NCBI RefSeq assembly: GCF_000422545.1
Contig: NZ_AULZ01000017.1
Location: 48,723-112,722 of the forward strand
From: Desulfocurvibacter africanus subsp. africanus DSM 2603
GTDB taxonomy: Bacteria; Desulfobacterota; Desulfovibrionia; Desulfovibrionales; Desulfovibrionaceae
Direction: 5' to 3'
Length of the DNA stretch: 64,000 nt
Every line of letters begins with the position of its first letter. Within the stretch, counting starts at the first letter, position 1. The position numbers and the translations under genes were made by a program. The notes below the pieces were generated by a model. The model was given only the letters and a program-made list of their open reading frames with translations, ran no database searches and was not told the DNA's origin. Below are positions 36,337 to 44,811 of the stretch, piece by piece.

Positions 36337-37833
36337 TTACCCAATCATGGCTTGGATGATCTCCGTGATCCGGCCCGCGGTCATGCCTTCGGATTCAGGC
36401 ACTATCCCCTCGCGGTCCAGCCCCTGGAGCCCTGCCAGTGCGTTCTTCAGGCTCCGCCTGCTCTCCTGCTCGCGGCCAAGTTCCTTGAGCAGCAGGCCCA
36501 GGGAAAAGTGGGCCAGTAAAAAGCCCGGCTCCAGGTAGAGGGCCTTCTGTAGAGCCTCCACGGCTTCCTTCAGTCGGCGTAGCTCCTGCAGGATGACCGC
36601 CAGCAGGTAGTGATGGGCCGCGTGCATCTTGTCCGCGGCAATGGCCTCGCGGCAAGTCCGCTCGGCCAGCGCAAGATCTCCCGAGCCCGCCAGCATCCTG
36701 GCCGTAAGATTGGCCAACAAGCCGCTTTGGGCCGGAGACAGGCCGCTCCGGTCCACCGAGGCCAGACGCTCTCCGGCCTCGGCGTAGCAGCCGCGCTCAA
36801 CAGCCGCGCGGGCCTCATGCAATGCTTGTTCGATAAGCGATGCCTCGCCTGCGGCTTTTCTGTCAAGGAGACCCGCCGCCGGCAGGGAATCCTGCACTGG
36901 CAGCGCAGGAGGACCGGCAAGGTCCGGCTCGGTCGGCTCAGGCATCGACGTAATGTTGGGCGCAGGCTGCCCGATCCGGCAGGACTCCCGGCAATAGAGA
37001 ATGCCGCGCTCGTTCAGGTCCACACTAAACAGTCCGCTGCTCGTCACCAGGCTGCCTTCGCTGGGCCCGACCACCAGCAGGCCGCCGTCCACCAAGCAGC
37101 CGTGCAACTTGGTCACGACTTTCTGGCCCAACTGCGGCGAGAAATACATGAGCACGTTGCGGCAAAGGATGAGGTCCTGGGCGTTGGTGCGGTTCTCCAG
37201 CGCCGGATAGGCGTCCACGGCCAGATTGAGACAGGCCAGGCTGACCATGGAGCGGATGTCCGGGCTCAGCTCCCAGACCTCGTCGGGCAGGCTGCGGAAC
37301 CAGGCGTTGCGGATGCGCGACGGAGTGGCCCGGAAGGACCATTGCCTGTAGATGGCGCGCTGGGCCTTGTCCAGGAAGCGCGGATTGAGGTCCGTGGCCA
37401 GGATGCTCACCGGCACCTGTATCGCGCCGCGCATGAGTTCCTTGAGCAGAATGGCCACGGTATAGGGCTCCTCGCCGGTGCAGCAGCCGGCGCTCCAGAT
37501 GCGCAGGGGACGACCTTCCCGGCTGGCGCGGCGGAGCAAGCCGGGCAGGACCTCCTCGCGCAGCAGGTCCAGCAGCCGCTTGTCGCGAAAAAAATACGTC
37601 TCGCCGATGGTTAGCTGCCCGGCCAGATTGTCCAGCACATGGCGGTTCGCGCGACCCGCAAGGATCTCCTCCACAAGCGCCTCCGGGCCGTTGCGGCCCA
37701 GTTCGACCGCAGCCCTGGCCACGCCGCGCAGCAGGTCCTTGTGACGCTCGACCGGGAAGTGCAGCCCGAGATATTTGCCGACAAAGCGGCTCAGCCGCTC
37801 CATGGTTTCGGGGGATAGGGAGGAGGAAGGCAT
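36337..37833 (-). CDS. cheR: CheR methyltransferase with C-terminal TPR repeats (WspC-like)
   Basis: 498 residues. The N-terminal two thirds are CheR: GETYFFRDKRLL, SAGCCTGEEPYT (SAM binding), ATDLNPRFLDKAQ and LILCRNVLMYF. A Pro-rich linker (about 290-330) leads to roughly 150 residues of tetratricopeptide repeats (for example ALQKALYLEPGFLLAHFSLG). It methylates receptor glutamates with SAM. TPR-fused CheR is a hallmark of WspC and other non-flagellar pathways. It follows the first cheW by 4 nt. Confidence 0.95.
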   Translation of the reverse strand: MPSSSLSPETMERLSRFVGKYLGLHFPVERHKDLLRGVARAAVELGRNGPEALVEEILAGRANRHVLDNLAGQLTIGETYFFRDKRLLDLLREEVLPGLLRRASREGRPLRIWSAGCCTGEEPYTVAILLKELMRGAIQVPVSILATDLNPRFLDKAQRAIYRQWSFRATPSRIRNAWFRSLPDEVWELSPDIRSMVSLACLNLAVDAYPALENRTNAQDLILCRNVLMYFSPQLGQKVVTKLHGCLVDGGLLVVGPSEGSLVTSSGLFSVDLNERGILYCRESCRIGQPAPNITSMPEPTEPDLAGPPALPVQDSLPAAGLLDRKAAGEASLIEQALHEARAAVERGCYAEAGERLASVDRSGLSPAQSGLLANLTARMLAGSGDLALAERTCREAIAADKMHAAHHYLLAVILQELRRLKEAVEALQKALYLEPGFLLAHFSLGLLLKELGREQESRRSLKNALAGLQGLDREGIVPESEGMTAGRITEIIQAMIG

Positions 37834-37837
37834 GGCG

Positions 37838-38317
37838 CTAGGCGTCGGCCTGCTCCCGGCGCAGGCCGGAGGCCGCTTCGTCCAGGGCTTGCGCCTCCTC
37901 CAGGGAGAGCAGCCTGGCCAGGTCGTGAATGAGCACGATTTCGTCTTCCAGGCGAGCCACGCCGTCCAGGTACTCCAGGCCGGGCCAGATTTCGCCCGCC
38001 AGAGTGATGCACGAGGCCATGGCCTCGCGCACGCCTTCCACGGCGTCCACCAGCAAGGCCAGCAGGCGACCCGAGGCGCGCACGAGCAGGAAACTGTCCG
38101 AGACGCGCAACTCGCGCGGGGGCAGGCCGAAGCGGCGACGCAAATCCACCACGGGAGCCATGCGCCCGCCGATGTCCACGGCGCCCAGGATCACCTCGGG
38201 CGCGCCCGGCAGGGACGTGACCCATGCCGCGCGTTCGGCGCTCAGCACATCGCGCAAGGGGACCGCGAAGCGGTGGCTGTCCAGGCTGAAGAGGACATAA
38301 CGGGTCGGCTTGGCCAC
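37838..38317 (-). CDS. cheW: CheW-like coupling protein (WspB-like), first gene of the cluster
   Basis: 159 residues from a GTG at 38317, chosen because GGAGG is 7 nt upstream and the protein then begins AKPTRYVLFSLDSHRFAVPL, the normal CheW start. The longer frame to 38443 adds a non-typical Arg/Pro tail. Core motifs: PGAPEVILGAVDIGGRMAPVVDL and LVDAVEGV. It leads the operon cheW-cheR-cheW-mcp-cheA. The divergent nadE gene starts 180-190 bp away. Confidence 0.9.
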   Translation of the reverse strand: MAKPTRYVLFSLDSHRFAVPLRDVLSAERAAWVTSLPGAPEVILGAVDIGGRMAPVVDLRRRFGLPPRELRVSDSFLLVRASGRLLALLVDAVEGVREAMASCITLAGEIWPGLEYLDGVARLEDEIVLIHDLARLLSLEEAQALDEAASGLRREQADA

Positions 38318-38497
38318 TCTCCGCCCTCCTTGCGGCGGAAGCGGGGCACTCTCGCGGCGGGATGCCGACCAGGTGCGCCCGCCTGCTCCGGCAGCGGAAT
38401 CAGCATATTCACTACACGCCACCGGCTTGGGCAGCAAGCGCACGTGAAGGCAATAAACAACCGATCCACGGCGTTGCGCGTCTGCGGGGCTTGATCT

Positions 38498-40153
38498 ATG
38501 GTGCTGGCCATGCGGCTCGGACTTATCCAGCTAAACCCCACCGTGGGCGACATCGAAGGCAATGCCGCGCGCATCGAGCAGGCCGTGCGCCGCGCCACTG
38601 CCCAAGGCGCGCGCCTGTGCCTGACCTCGGAAATGGCCCTGACCGGCTATCCGCCCAGGGACTTGCTCCTGTTCGGCTCCTTCGTACGCCGCGTGACGGA
38701 AGCCCTGGAAGATCTTGCCCGCAGGCTTGCCAACGAGGCTCCCGTACTCGTGGGCACGGTGGAGGCCAATCCCGGCCCCTGCGGCAAGCTCCTGCGCAAC
38801 GCGGCCGTGCTCCTGGGCGGCGGGCGGTTGCGGCACTCTTTCCACAAGACGCTCCTGCCCACCTACGACGTATTCGACGAATCGCGCTACTTCGAGCCTT
38901 CGCAGGAGCCCAAGCTTTTCGAGCTGGACGGCCTGCGCATGGCCGTGACCGTGTGCGAGGACATCTGGAACGACAAGGACTACTGGCCCAGGCGCAATTA
39001 CGCCTTCGATCCGCTGGAGGCCTTGGCCAGCCAAGCGCCCGACGTGATCCTGAACCTGTCGGCCTCGCCGTTCCATTTAGGCAAGCAGGCCGAGCGCGAG
39101 CGCATGCTCGCGGCCATCTCCCGCAAATACAAGGCCCCGCTGGCCTACGTGAACCAGGTCGGCGGCAACGACGACCTGATCTTCGACGGCCGCAGCACGG
39201 TCTTCGACTCCCAGGGCCGCATCCTTGCCCGCCTCGCGGCCTTTGCCGAGGATGTCGCCGTGGTAAACCTCGCGGCCTCCCCGGTGCCGCTGCCGGCCGA
39301 TCTCTCGGGCCCGGCCGATGCACTGGAAGCCCTGGTCATGGGCACGCGCGACTATGCGCGCAAGTGCGGCTTCAAAAGCGCGCTGCTGGGCCTTTCGGGC
39401 GGCATCGATTCCGCGCTCACCGCCGCCGTTGCCGCGCGCGCCCTGGGACCCGACAACGTGCTGGGCGTGCTCATGCCCTCGCCCTATTCCAGCCGGGGCA
39501 GCATCGACGACTCCCTGGAGCTGGCGCGCAATCTGGGCCTGCGCACCCTGACCCTGCCCATCGCCCCGCTCATGGCGGCCTTCGAGCAGACCCTGGAGGA
39601 GCCCTTCCGCGGCCTGTGCCCGGACGTGACCGAGGAGAACATCCAGTCGCGCATCCGCGGCAACCTGCTCATGGCCCTGTCCAACAAATACTGCTCCATG
39701 CTGCTGACCACGGGCAACAAGAGCGAGCTGGCCGTGGGCTACTGCACCATCTACGGCGACATGTCCGGCGGACTGGCGGTCATCTCGGACGCTCCCAAGA
39801 CGCTGGTCTACGCCATGTCCCGCCAGCTCAACGCGGACTCGCCCACGCCGATCATTCCGGAGTCCATCCTGACCAAACCGCCCTCGGCCGAGTTGCGTCC
39901 CGGCCAGGTCGACCAGGACAGCCTGCCGCCTTATGATGTGCTCGACGCCATCCTGGCCCTGCACATCGAGGAACACCGAGGTTTGGAGGAGATCGTGGCC
40001 GCGGGCTTCGACGAGCCCACGGTGCGCCGAGTGCTCAAGCTGGTGGCCATTGCCGAGTTCAAGCGCCGCCAGGCCGCGCCCGGCCTGCGCATTACCCGCC
40101 GGGCTTTCGGCACCGGCTGGCGCATGCCCATCGCACGACGCTGGACTTTTTAA
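38498..40153 (+). CDS. nadE: Glutamine-dependent NAD+ synthetase
   Basis: 551 residues in two domains. The N-terminal nitrilase-type glutaminase has its Glu-Lys-Cys triad in LTSEMALTGYPP, FHKTLLPTYDVFDE and TVCEDIWND. The C-terminal synthetase has the ATP pyrophosphatase loop LSGGIDSAL, plus TTGNKSELAVGYCTIYGD and a late KPPSAELRPGQ. It amidates nicotinic acid adenine dinucleotide to NAD. The ATG at 38510 (RLGLIQLNP) is an equally good start; neither has a strong ribosome-binding site. Confidence 0.96.
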   Translation: MVLAMRLGLIQLNPTVGDIEGNAARIEQAVRRATAQGARLCLTSEMALTGYPPRDLLLFGSFVRRVTEALEDLARRLANEAPVLVGTVEANPGPCGKLLRNAAVLLGGGRLRHSFHKTLLPTYDVFDESRYFEPSQEPKLFELDGLRMAVTVCEDIWNDKDYWPRRNYAFDPLEALASQAPDVILNLSASPFHLGKQAERERMLAAISRKYKAPLAYVNQVGGNDDLIFDGRSTVFDSQGRILARLAAFAEDVAVVNLAASPVPLPADLSGPADALEALVMGTRDYARKCGFKSALLGLSGGIDSALTAAVAARALGPDNVLGVLMPSPYSSRGSIDDSLELARNLGLRTLTLPIAPLMAAFEQTLEEPFRGLCPDVTEENIQSRIRGNLLMALSNKYCSMLLTTGNKSELAVGYCTIYGDMSGGLAVISDAPKTLVYAMSRQLNADSPTPIIPESILTKPPSAELRPGQVDQDSLPPYDVLDAILALHIEEHRGLEEIVAAGFDEPTVRRVLKLVAIAEFKRRQAAPGLRITRRAFGTGWRMPIARRWTF

Positions 40154-40164
40154 GGTATCTTGCA

Positions 40165-40300
40165 TTTGACCTGAGAGAGGGCGCCGCCCTCTCTCAGCCT
40201 CTCTCCCGGCAGGGAGCGGCGCACCCTGCACCCCCATTTAATTTCATCTGCAGGGTGCTGTAAGCCGGGAGAGAGGCGCTGCCCCTCTTCCAGCCCTCAC
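40165..40300 (-). repeat. Family B repeat, extended copy
   Basis: A perfect hairpin TGAGAGAGGGC...GCCCTCTCTCA is followed by an inverted pair CTCTCTCCCGGC...GCCGGGAGAGAG that encloses GCAGGGTGC-type complementary stretches. It reads as the family B unit on the minus strand plus a second arm. It lies between the convergent nadE and kinase genes and could end both transcripts. Confidence 0.68.
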
Positions 40301-40353
40301 TCCGTCAAGAGTCTATCCGAATAAAGCCGGGTCCGTTATATTGGCTGCCTGCC

Positions 40354-41856
40354 TTATGATCGCCTGCCCTTCTTTTCGAACACTCGCCTGATCACGCTTT
40401 CCAGCTCGTCCGGATCGATGGGCTTGGAGATGTAGTCGTCCATCCCGGCGGCAAGCAGATGCTCGCGATCTTCCTTGAGGGCGTATGCGGTCAGGGCGAC
40501 GACAGGAATATCGGGATCACCGGCCTGCCCTCCCCGAATGGCCTTCGTGGCTGCTTCCCCGTCCATCTCCGGCATGCGCACATCCATGAGCACCAGGTCG
40601 AACGTGTTGCTGGAGAGCGCCTCCAGGGCCTTTGCGCCGTTCTCCACGGCAGTCACGCGGTGGCCCTTCTTCTGGAGCAGCTCCACGGCGACGAGCTGGT
40701 TGATTTCGTTGTCTTCGGCCAGCAGAATTTCAAGGCCCCGCAGACCCGCCTTCTCCGCTTCGGCCCGCGTTGGCTCCGGCATTTTCGCCTGCTCCGCGCC
40801 AGCCAGGCCGAACAGGGCCGTGAAGAAAAAATGGGAGCCTTCGCCGAGTGAACTCTCCACACCGATTTCGCCGTCCATCATTTCCACCAGTCGTTTGGAG
40901 ATGGCCAGCCCCAACCCTGTGCCGCCGTATTTTGCCAGATTTTCGATATTGGCTTGGTAAAAGCTGTCGAACACATGCTTAATGCGGTCCGGCGCGATGC
41001 CGATGCCTGTGTCGCGCACCGAGAAGCGTATGCGGACACGGCCATCGCTCCCCTGGCCGGCATCTTCCACGTTGACCAGGATGCGGCCCTGATCGGTGAA
41101 TTTGATCGCGTTGCCTATCAGATTCGTGAGCACCTGCTTCAGGCGGACCGCATCGCCCACAAGCCGCCTCGGCACTTCCGAATCGATGCCATGGCGCAGG
41201 TCCACGCCTTTCCTCTCCGCAATGCCCTCGAGAGCCTCGACGACATCGGTAACGCATTGATCGAGATCGAATGGTATCCTCTGCAACTCGAATTTCCCGG
41301 CCTCTATCTTGGACAGATCCAGGATATCGTTGACGATGTCGAGCAGATTAAGCGCCGATTTCCTGCCCATATCCAGATAATTACGCACGGAAGTTGAAGG
41401 CTCCTTCATGAGCGCCAGCTCGATGGAGCCGATGATGCCGTTCATGGGCGTGCGGAGCTCATGACTCATATTGGCGAGGAAATCGGATTTGGCCTTGTTT
41501 GCCGCTTCGGCTTGCGCCCTGGCGCGCAACAGCGACTCGGCGAGCAGGGATATCATGATGTTGCTTATGATGAAGATGCCCATGCCCAGCCAATCGATGA
41601 CATCCTCGATTATCAAGAACCCTGTTGGCTCCAGCCAGACTGCGGCAAGGAAAGAGGCAAGGGCTGTAGCCAGCAAACCGGCGTAAATTCCGCCAACCAT
41701 GGCGGCGATCATCACTGCGGGATAGAGCGTAACAAAGAGGACGCGCGGCTGATGAGAGCCAATGATCAATATTCTGAGCCAGGCGGCGACGAGCACAACC
41801 AGGATGGCAATGAGTAATCGCAGCCACAACGAGCGTACAGTCCGAATATGGATCAT
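40354..41856 (-). CDS. Membrane hybrid histidine kinase (DUF4118-like sensor, HisKA, HATPase, REC)
   Basis: 500 residues. Four hydrophobic segments within the first 110 residues resemble the DUF4118/KdpD-type membrane part ([34 protein letters not shown]). HisKA follows with [12 protein letters not shown], an ATPase domain ([24 protein letters not shown]) and a receiver with Asp in [11 protein letters not shown] and Lys in SKPID. No extracellular sensor domain is present. No response regulator is adjacent, so the output partner is unknown. Confidence 0.93.
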   Translation of the reverse strand: MIHIRTVRSLWLRLLIAILVVLVAAWLRILIIGSHQPRVLFVTLYPAVMIAAMVGGIYAGLLATALASFLAAVWLEPTGFLIIEDVIDWLGMGIFIISNIMISLLAESLLRARAQAEAANKAKSDFLANMSHELRTPMNGIIGSIELALMKEPSTSVRNYLDMGRKSALNLLDIVNDILDLSKIEAGKFELQRIPFDLDQCVTDVVEALEGIAERKGVDLRHGIDSEVPRRLVGDAVRLKQVLTNLIGNAIKFTDQGRILVNVEDAGQGSDGRVRIRFSVRDTGIGIAPDRIKHVFDSFYQANIENLAKYGGTGLGLAISKRLVEMMDGEIGVESSLGEGSHFFFTALFGLAGAEQAKMPEPTRAEAEKAGLRGLEILLAEDNEINQLVAVELLQKKGHRVTAVENGAKALEALSSNTFDLVLMDVRMPEMDGEAATKAIRGGQAGDPDIPVVALTAYALKEDREHLLAAGMDDYISKPIDPDELESVIRRVFEKKGRRS

Positions 41857-42198
41857 GCATTTCTCTCGTTAACGCGCAAGCTCAATGCCTGGTTGCGTCC
41901 GTGCCTTTTCTCCGGCGGATGTATCTATACTTTCCAGACTCTTCCTTGCTATATCGCATCCAATTATAACTTATACGCCACCCCTTATCGCTTTCAAGAG
42001 CTTCTTTTCTGCTACAGTGCAAGACGAAAAGAAAGTGCAGATGCGTGGGCAAGTTGAAGATAGCAGACGGGCCGTTTTCCGTAATCCACACGCCCGCCCG
42101 CCTGTTCGGACATGCCGCGCATGGTGTTTGTACTCCCGAGCCTGTGAGTTCTAGCATGGATTGAACAATACTCAATGTTCAGCCCATGGAGTAGCGTC

Positions 42199-42381
42199 AT
42201 GTTATGGATAAGTCTCGTGCAGATCGTTCTTGTCCTTGGCCTGGCCGTGAGCGGATTCGAGTATTTCATGAAGCGCAGGAGCGCGGAGGGCGAGGAGAAG
42301 AAGACCTTGGCCGTGCATTTACTGATCAGGATCGCAGTGCTGAGCGCGGCCATGTTCGGGTTGGATCACTTTTTCGGGTAG
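42199..42381 (+). CDS. Small membrane protein, 60 aa
   Basis: GGAG lies 7 nt before the ATG at 42199. The first 20 residues form a hydrophobic helix (WISLVQIVLVLGLAVSGF), a charged loop (KRRSAEGEEKK) follows, then a second helix (HLLIRIAVLSAAMFGLDHF). Two membrane spans with a basic/acidic cytoplasmic loop are likely. No family is recognised. It seems monocistronic. Confidence 0.6.
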   Translation: MLWISLVQIVLVLGLAVSGFEYFMKRRSAEGEEKKTLAVHLLIRIAVLSAAMFGLDHFFG

Positions 42382-42522
42382 ATGCGCGGGCGTGCTTGCG
42401 CGGGAGTAGATACTCCCGGCAATGCACGCGATGGATTATCGGTCCGCACGTTCGACGGGCGCAACCGTTCACGCTCGGAAGCCGGCATCGGACCGTCCGC
42501 GCCGGGCGGATTCCTCTTCCTT

Positions 42523-42972
42523 CTACATCGTGCTTTCCGACAGCTCCTTGATCTTCCTCACTGCCTTGTCCCACGACTTCGGGATGGAATCGAGGTACTC
42601 TTCAGGAAGCTCCTGCTCGATAGTCAAAGTCGTTTTCCCGTCCTCTTGAGACAGGGTATAGTTCTCCTTGCAGCCTCGCCATTTCATTGCTTCAGGGCTG
42701 CTCTGGTCCTCTTTTCCATTCATGATGACTGCCTGGTGCTCGATGGAAAGCAGCTCGGGAGGCTTCTTGGCGACAAGCTTGCCCACCAGGCCCATGCCGC
42801 TGCCGTCCACGAATGCGATTCTGCCGCCAACGTTCCAGTCGCCTTCCGCGTGCGACCCTTCGCTGAATTCCGCATACCAGACCCGCGTGAACTCGTCCCG
42901 CAGCAGCACATCCCAGACCTTATCCCTGGGCGCGTTGATCGTGACCGTCTTTTTCATCATCTCCTTGCTCAT
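42523..42972 (-). CDS. SRPBCC (AHSA1/START-like) protein
   Basis: 149 residues from the ATG at 42972 (AGGAGG 7 nt upstream; the ATG 6 nt earlier is too near). The AHSA1 pattern is clear: VTINAPRDKVWDVLLRDEFTRVWYAEF, WNVGGRIAF, LLSIEHQAV and a final helix (KSWDKAVRKIKELS). Such proteins have a hydrophobic ligand cavity or act on chaperones; the ligand is unknown. It follows a VOC gene by 38 nt in a two-gene operon. Confidence 0.85.
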   Translation of the reverse strand: MSKEMMKKTVTINAPRDKVWDVLLRDEFTRVWYAEFSEGSHAEGDWNVGGRIAFVDGSGMGLVGKLVAKKPPELLSIEHQAVIMNGKEDQSSPEAMKWRGCKENYTLSQEDGKTTLTIEQELPEEYLDSIPKSWDKAVRKIKELSESTM

Positions 42973-43010
42973 GTTCATACCTCCTGGGGTTGGCGGATTC
43001 GTTATAACCA

Positions 43011-43418
43011 TCAGGCTTGAGGCATCGCGGCCATGTCCATGTATATGATCTCCCACTGGTGCCCATCCAGATCGGCAAAGCTGTGCCCGTACATCCAGCC
43101 CTGGTCCATGGGCTCCATGTAGACCGATTCGCCGGCCTGCCGGGCCTTGCTCACCAAATCATCGACTTCCGCCCTGCTGCCCGCGTCCATGGCGATCAGG
43201 ACTTCCGTGCTATTCCTAGCGTCGGAGATCTCCTTCCTGGTAAATGTCTTGAATAATGGCTCCGTCAGAAGCATCGCGTAGATATTCTCGCCGATTATCA
43301 AACAGGCTGCATTCTCGTCGGTGAATTGCTCGTTGAATCCGAAACCGAGCTTGCTGAAGAACTCCTTGGATTTATCGAGGTCTTTTACCGGCAGGTTCAC
43401 GAAGAGTTGCTTCGCCAT
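43011..43418 (-). CDS. VOC-superfamily protein (bleomycin-resistance/extradiol dioxygenase-like)
   Basis: 135 residues from the ATG at 43418 (AAGGAG 6 nt upstream). Family signs: QLFVNLPVKDLDKSKEFFSKLGF at the start, CLIIGENIYAMLL, then a second module ending in HSFADLDGHQWEIIYMD. This subgroup often pairs with SRPBCC genes, as it does here. Metal ligands seem partly missing in the first module (no His in the first strand), so catalysis is uncertain. Confidence 0.87.
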   Translation of the reverse strand: MAKQLFVNLPVKDLDKSKEFFSKLGFGFNEQFTDENAACLIIGENIYAMLLTEPLFKTFTRKEISDARNSTEVLIAMDAGSRAEVDDLVSKARQAGESVYMEPMDQGWMYGHSFADLDGHQWEIIYMDMAAMPQA

Positions 43419-43587
43419 CCTCATCTCCTTTGTCTTTTGCTGACAGCATTTCTCTAGCTGCATCAACGCTTGGGGATGCATATCGCCATGGCATGGCGCT
43501 GTCCGGCGGCAAGCCGGTCGGATTCGTCAACGTAGCAGGAGACGGGATTTACGTCACTCGGCGGGGTCGATTGGAAGGCTTGTTCGT

Positions 43588-43619
43588 ATATAAAGGGGGA
43601 CGGCTCTCACCGCCCCCTA
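43588..43619 (-). terminator. Intrinsic terminator of the His-rich protein gene
   Basis: On the minus strand AGGGGGCGG pairs with CCGTCCCCCT (one bulge) and TTTATAT follows, 8 nt after the stop codon. Confidence 0.8.
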
Positions 43620-43626
43620 TCCCGGC

Positions 43627-43917
43627 CTAGCGGCCGGTCACAAAGACGCCGAACGTCGGTCCGCCAATTGCCACGTAGTGGCCGCCAGCGGGTCTGCGGG
43701 AACGGGACTCGTTGTGATGGTAGTGGTGCACCTCTCGGTACTCTTCACGTCTTTCGTGTCTGTGTTTTTTCTTCCAGTGTTTGTGCTTGGGTCGATGACG
43801 GTGGTCATCGTGATCACAGCCGTTGTTGACGATGACGACCTTGTCGGCGAAGGCGGGTGCCGCGCTGAGGGTTACAAGGGTAAACGCCAGTGTGAGTGTG
43901 ATCAGCAGGATGCGCAC
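43627..43917 (-). CDS. Secreted histidine-rich protein
   Basis: 96 residues with a classic signal peptide (hydrophobic core, AFA cleavage near residue 24). The mature part has a dense His/Lys/Arg stretch (CDHDDHRHRPKHKHWKKKHRH, then EVHHYHHNE) and a short C-terminal beta-like tail. Periplasmic binding of nickel, zinc or another metal is suggested by the composition only. It is monocistronic with its own terminator. No named family was recognised. Confidence 0.75.
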   Translation of the reverse strand: MRILLITLTLAFTLVTLSAAPAFADKVVIVNNGCDHDDHRHRPKHKHWKKKHRHERREEYREVHHYHHNESRSRRPAGGHYVAIGGPTFGVFVTGR

Positions 43918-44115
43918 GATTGTACCTCCTTTTGACCTTCACTGAGCAGGCGCTGTACCATGATTGCGTTTGCTAATCGCATTAAGTGGATGAACATGGA
44001 TTAGCGGGTTAGGTCACAGCGGTGGGAAGCTGCTGCACACTGTGCAAGATGCAGGCTTTTGCACGTCAGGTGTGCGTTTTGTTGCACGGGGCAAAAGGAG
44101 CTTACGCATGTCCGC

Positions 44116-44164
44116 TTGACCGATTTTGATCCGATCCATATGGTTGGCTAACAGACTTAGCCAA
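44116..44164 (+). promoter_or_regulatory. Promoter and palindromic operator of the toxin-antitoxin operon
   Basis: TTGACC (44116-44121), a 17-bp spacer and TATGGT (44139-44144) form a good sigma70 promoter. Directly after it TTGGCTAA-CAGAC-TTAGCCAA (44144-44164) is a perfect 8-bp inverted repeat that runs into the AAGGAGG ribosome-binding site. Phd-type antitoxins bind such palindromes to repress their own operon, so this is the expected operator. Confidence 0.7.
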
Positions 44165-44175
44165 GGAGGTGGCCA

Positions 44176-44403
44176 ATGGCACAAATCGTCAACATGCATG
44201 AGGCTAAGACGCAACTCTCGCAACTCGTAGCCAGGGCGGAAGAAGGCGAAGAGGTCATCCTCGCCCGCAACGGCAAGCCCGTGGTCAAGCTCGTCCCAGT
44301 GGAGGAAAAGCCGCGCATTCCACCCGCCGGACTTTTCGCGGGAAAGATAAAGATGTCTGAGGACTTCAACGAGCCGCTGCCGGACGAATACTATGGCCTC
44401 TAG
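44176..44403 (+). CDS. Phd/YefM-type antitoxin
   Basis: 75 residues. The N-terminal half is the Phd/YefM DNA-binding fold (IVNMHEAKTQLSQLVARAEEGEEVILARNGKPVVKLVPV). The C-terminal tail (residues about 45-75, ending LPDEYYGL) is the disordered toxin-binding part. AAGGAGG is 6 nt before the ATG. It overlaps the PIN toxin gene by 11 nt. It should neutralise the toxin and autoregulate through the upstream palindrome. Confidence 0.93.
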   Translation: MAQIVNMHEAKTQLSQLVARAEEGEEVILARNGKPVVKLVPVEEKPRIPPAGLFAGKIKMSEDFNEPLPDEYYGL

Positions 44404-44779
44404 GCTGCTCCTGGATACCTGCGCGCTTCTCTGGTGGTTCGGCAATCCCGGCAAGCTCAGTGCGGCGGCGCGGCAAGCGATCGAGGAAAGCGACCTGCTC
44501 GTCTCGGCAGTGTCCGGCTATGAAATCGCGCTCAAGATCAATCTGGGCAAACTGGAGTTGAGCATGGACCTGGGAGAACTGTTGGTTGCGGTCAAGGCGT
44601 ATCCAGGCATGCGGCCCCTGCCAGTGACCATGGAGCACGCCGCCATGGCCGGCGCGCTGCCGTTCACACACAAGGATCCGTTCGATCGGATTATTGTTGC
44701 GCAGGCGAAGGTGGAAGGAGTGAAGATTGTTACATCGGATGCGGTGTTTGAGGAGTATGGGGTGGGGGTGGTTTGGTAG
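44393..44779 (+). CDS. PIN-domain toxin (VapC family)
   Basis: 128 residues with the PIN acidic set: Asp in LLLDTCALLWW, Glu in SGYEIALKIN, and the Asp pair in HKDPFDRIIVAQA and TSDAVFEEY. The LWW start and EIALKINLGKL segment are typical of the PIN subgroup partnered with Phd-type antitoxins. By family it is a Mg-dependent RNase that cuts tRNA or rRNA. The gene is intact. Confidence 0.92.
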   Translation: MASRLLLDTCALLWWFGNPGKLSAAARQAIEESDLLVSAVSGYEIALKINLGKLELSMDLGELLVAVKAYPGMRPLPVTMEHAAMAGALPFTHKDPFDRIIVAQAKVEGVKIVTSDAVFEEYGVGVVW

Positions 44780-44811
44780 AAGCTATACCATAAAGCATGG
44801 AAACGTTATTT

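Noticed and set aside
43430..43630. 66-codon plus-strand frame before the His-rich gene
   Set aside because: No ribosome-binding site and it covers the terminator of the opposite gene.
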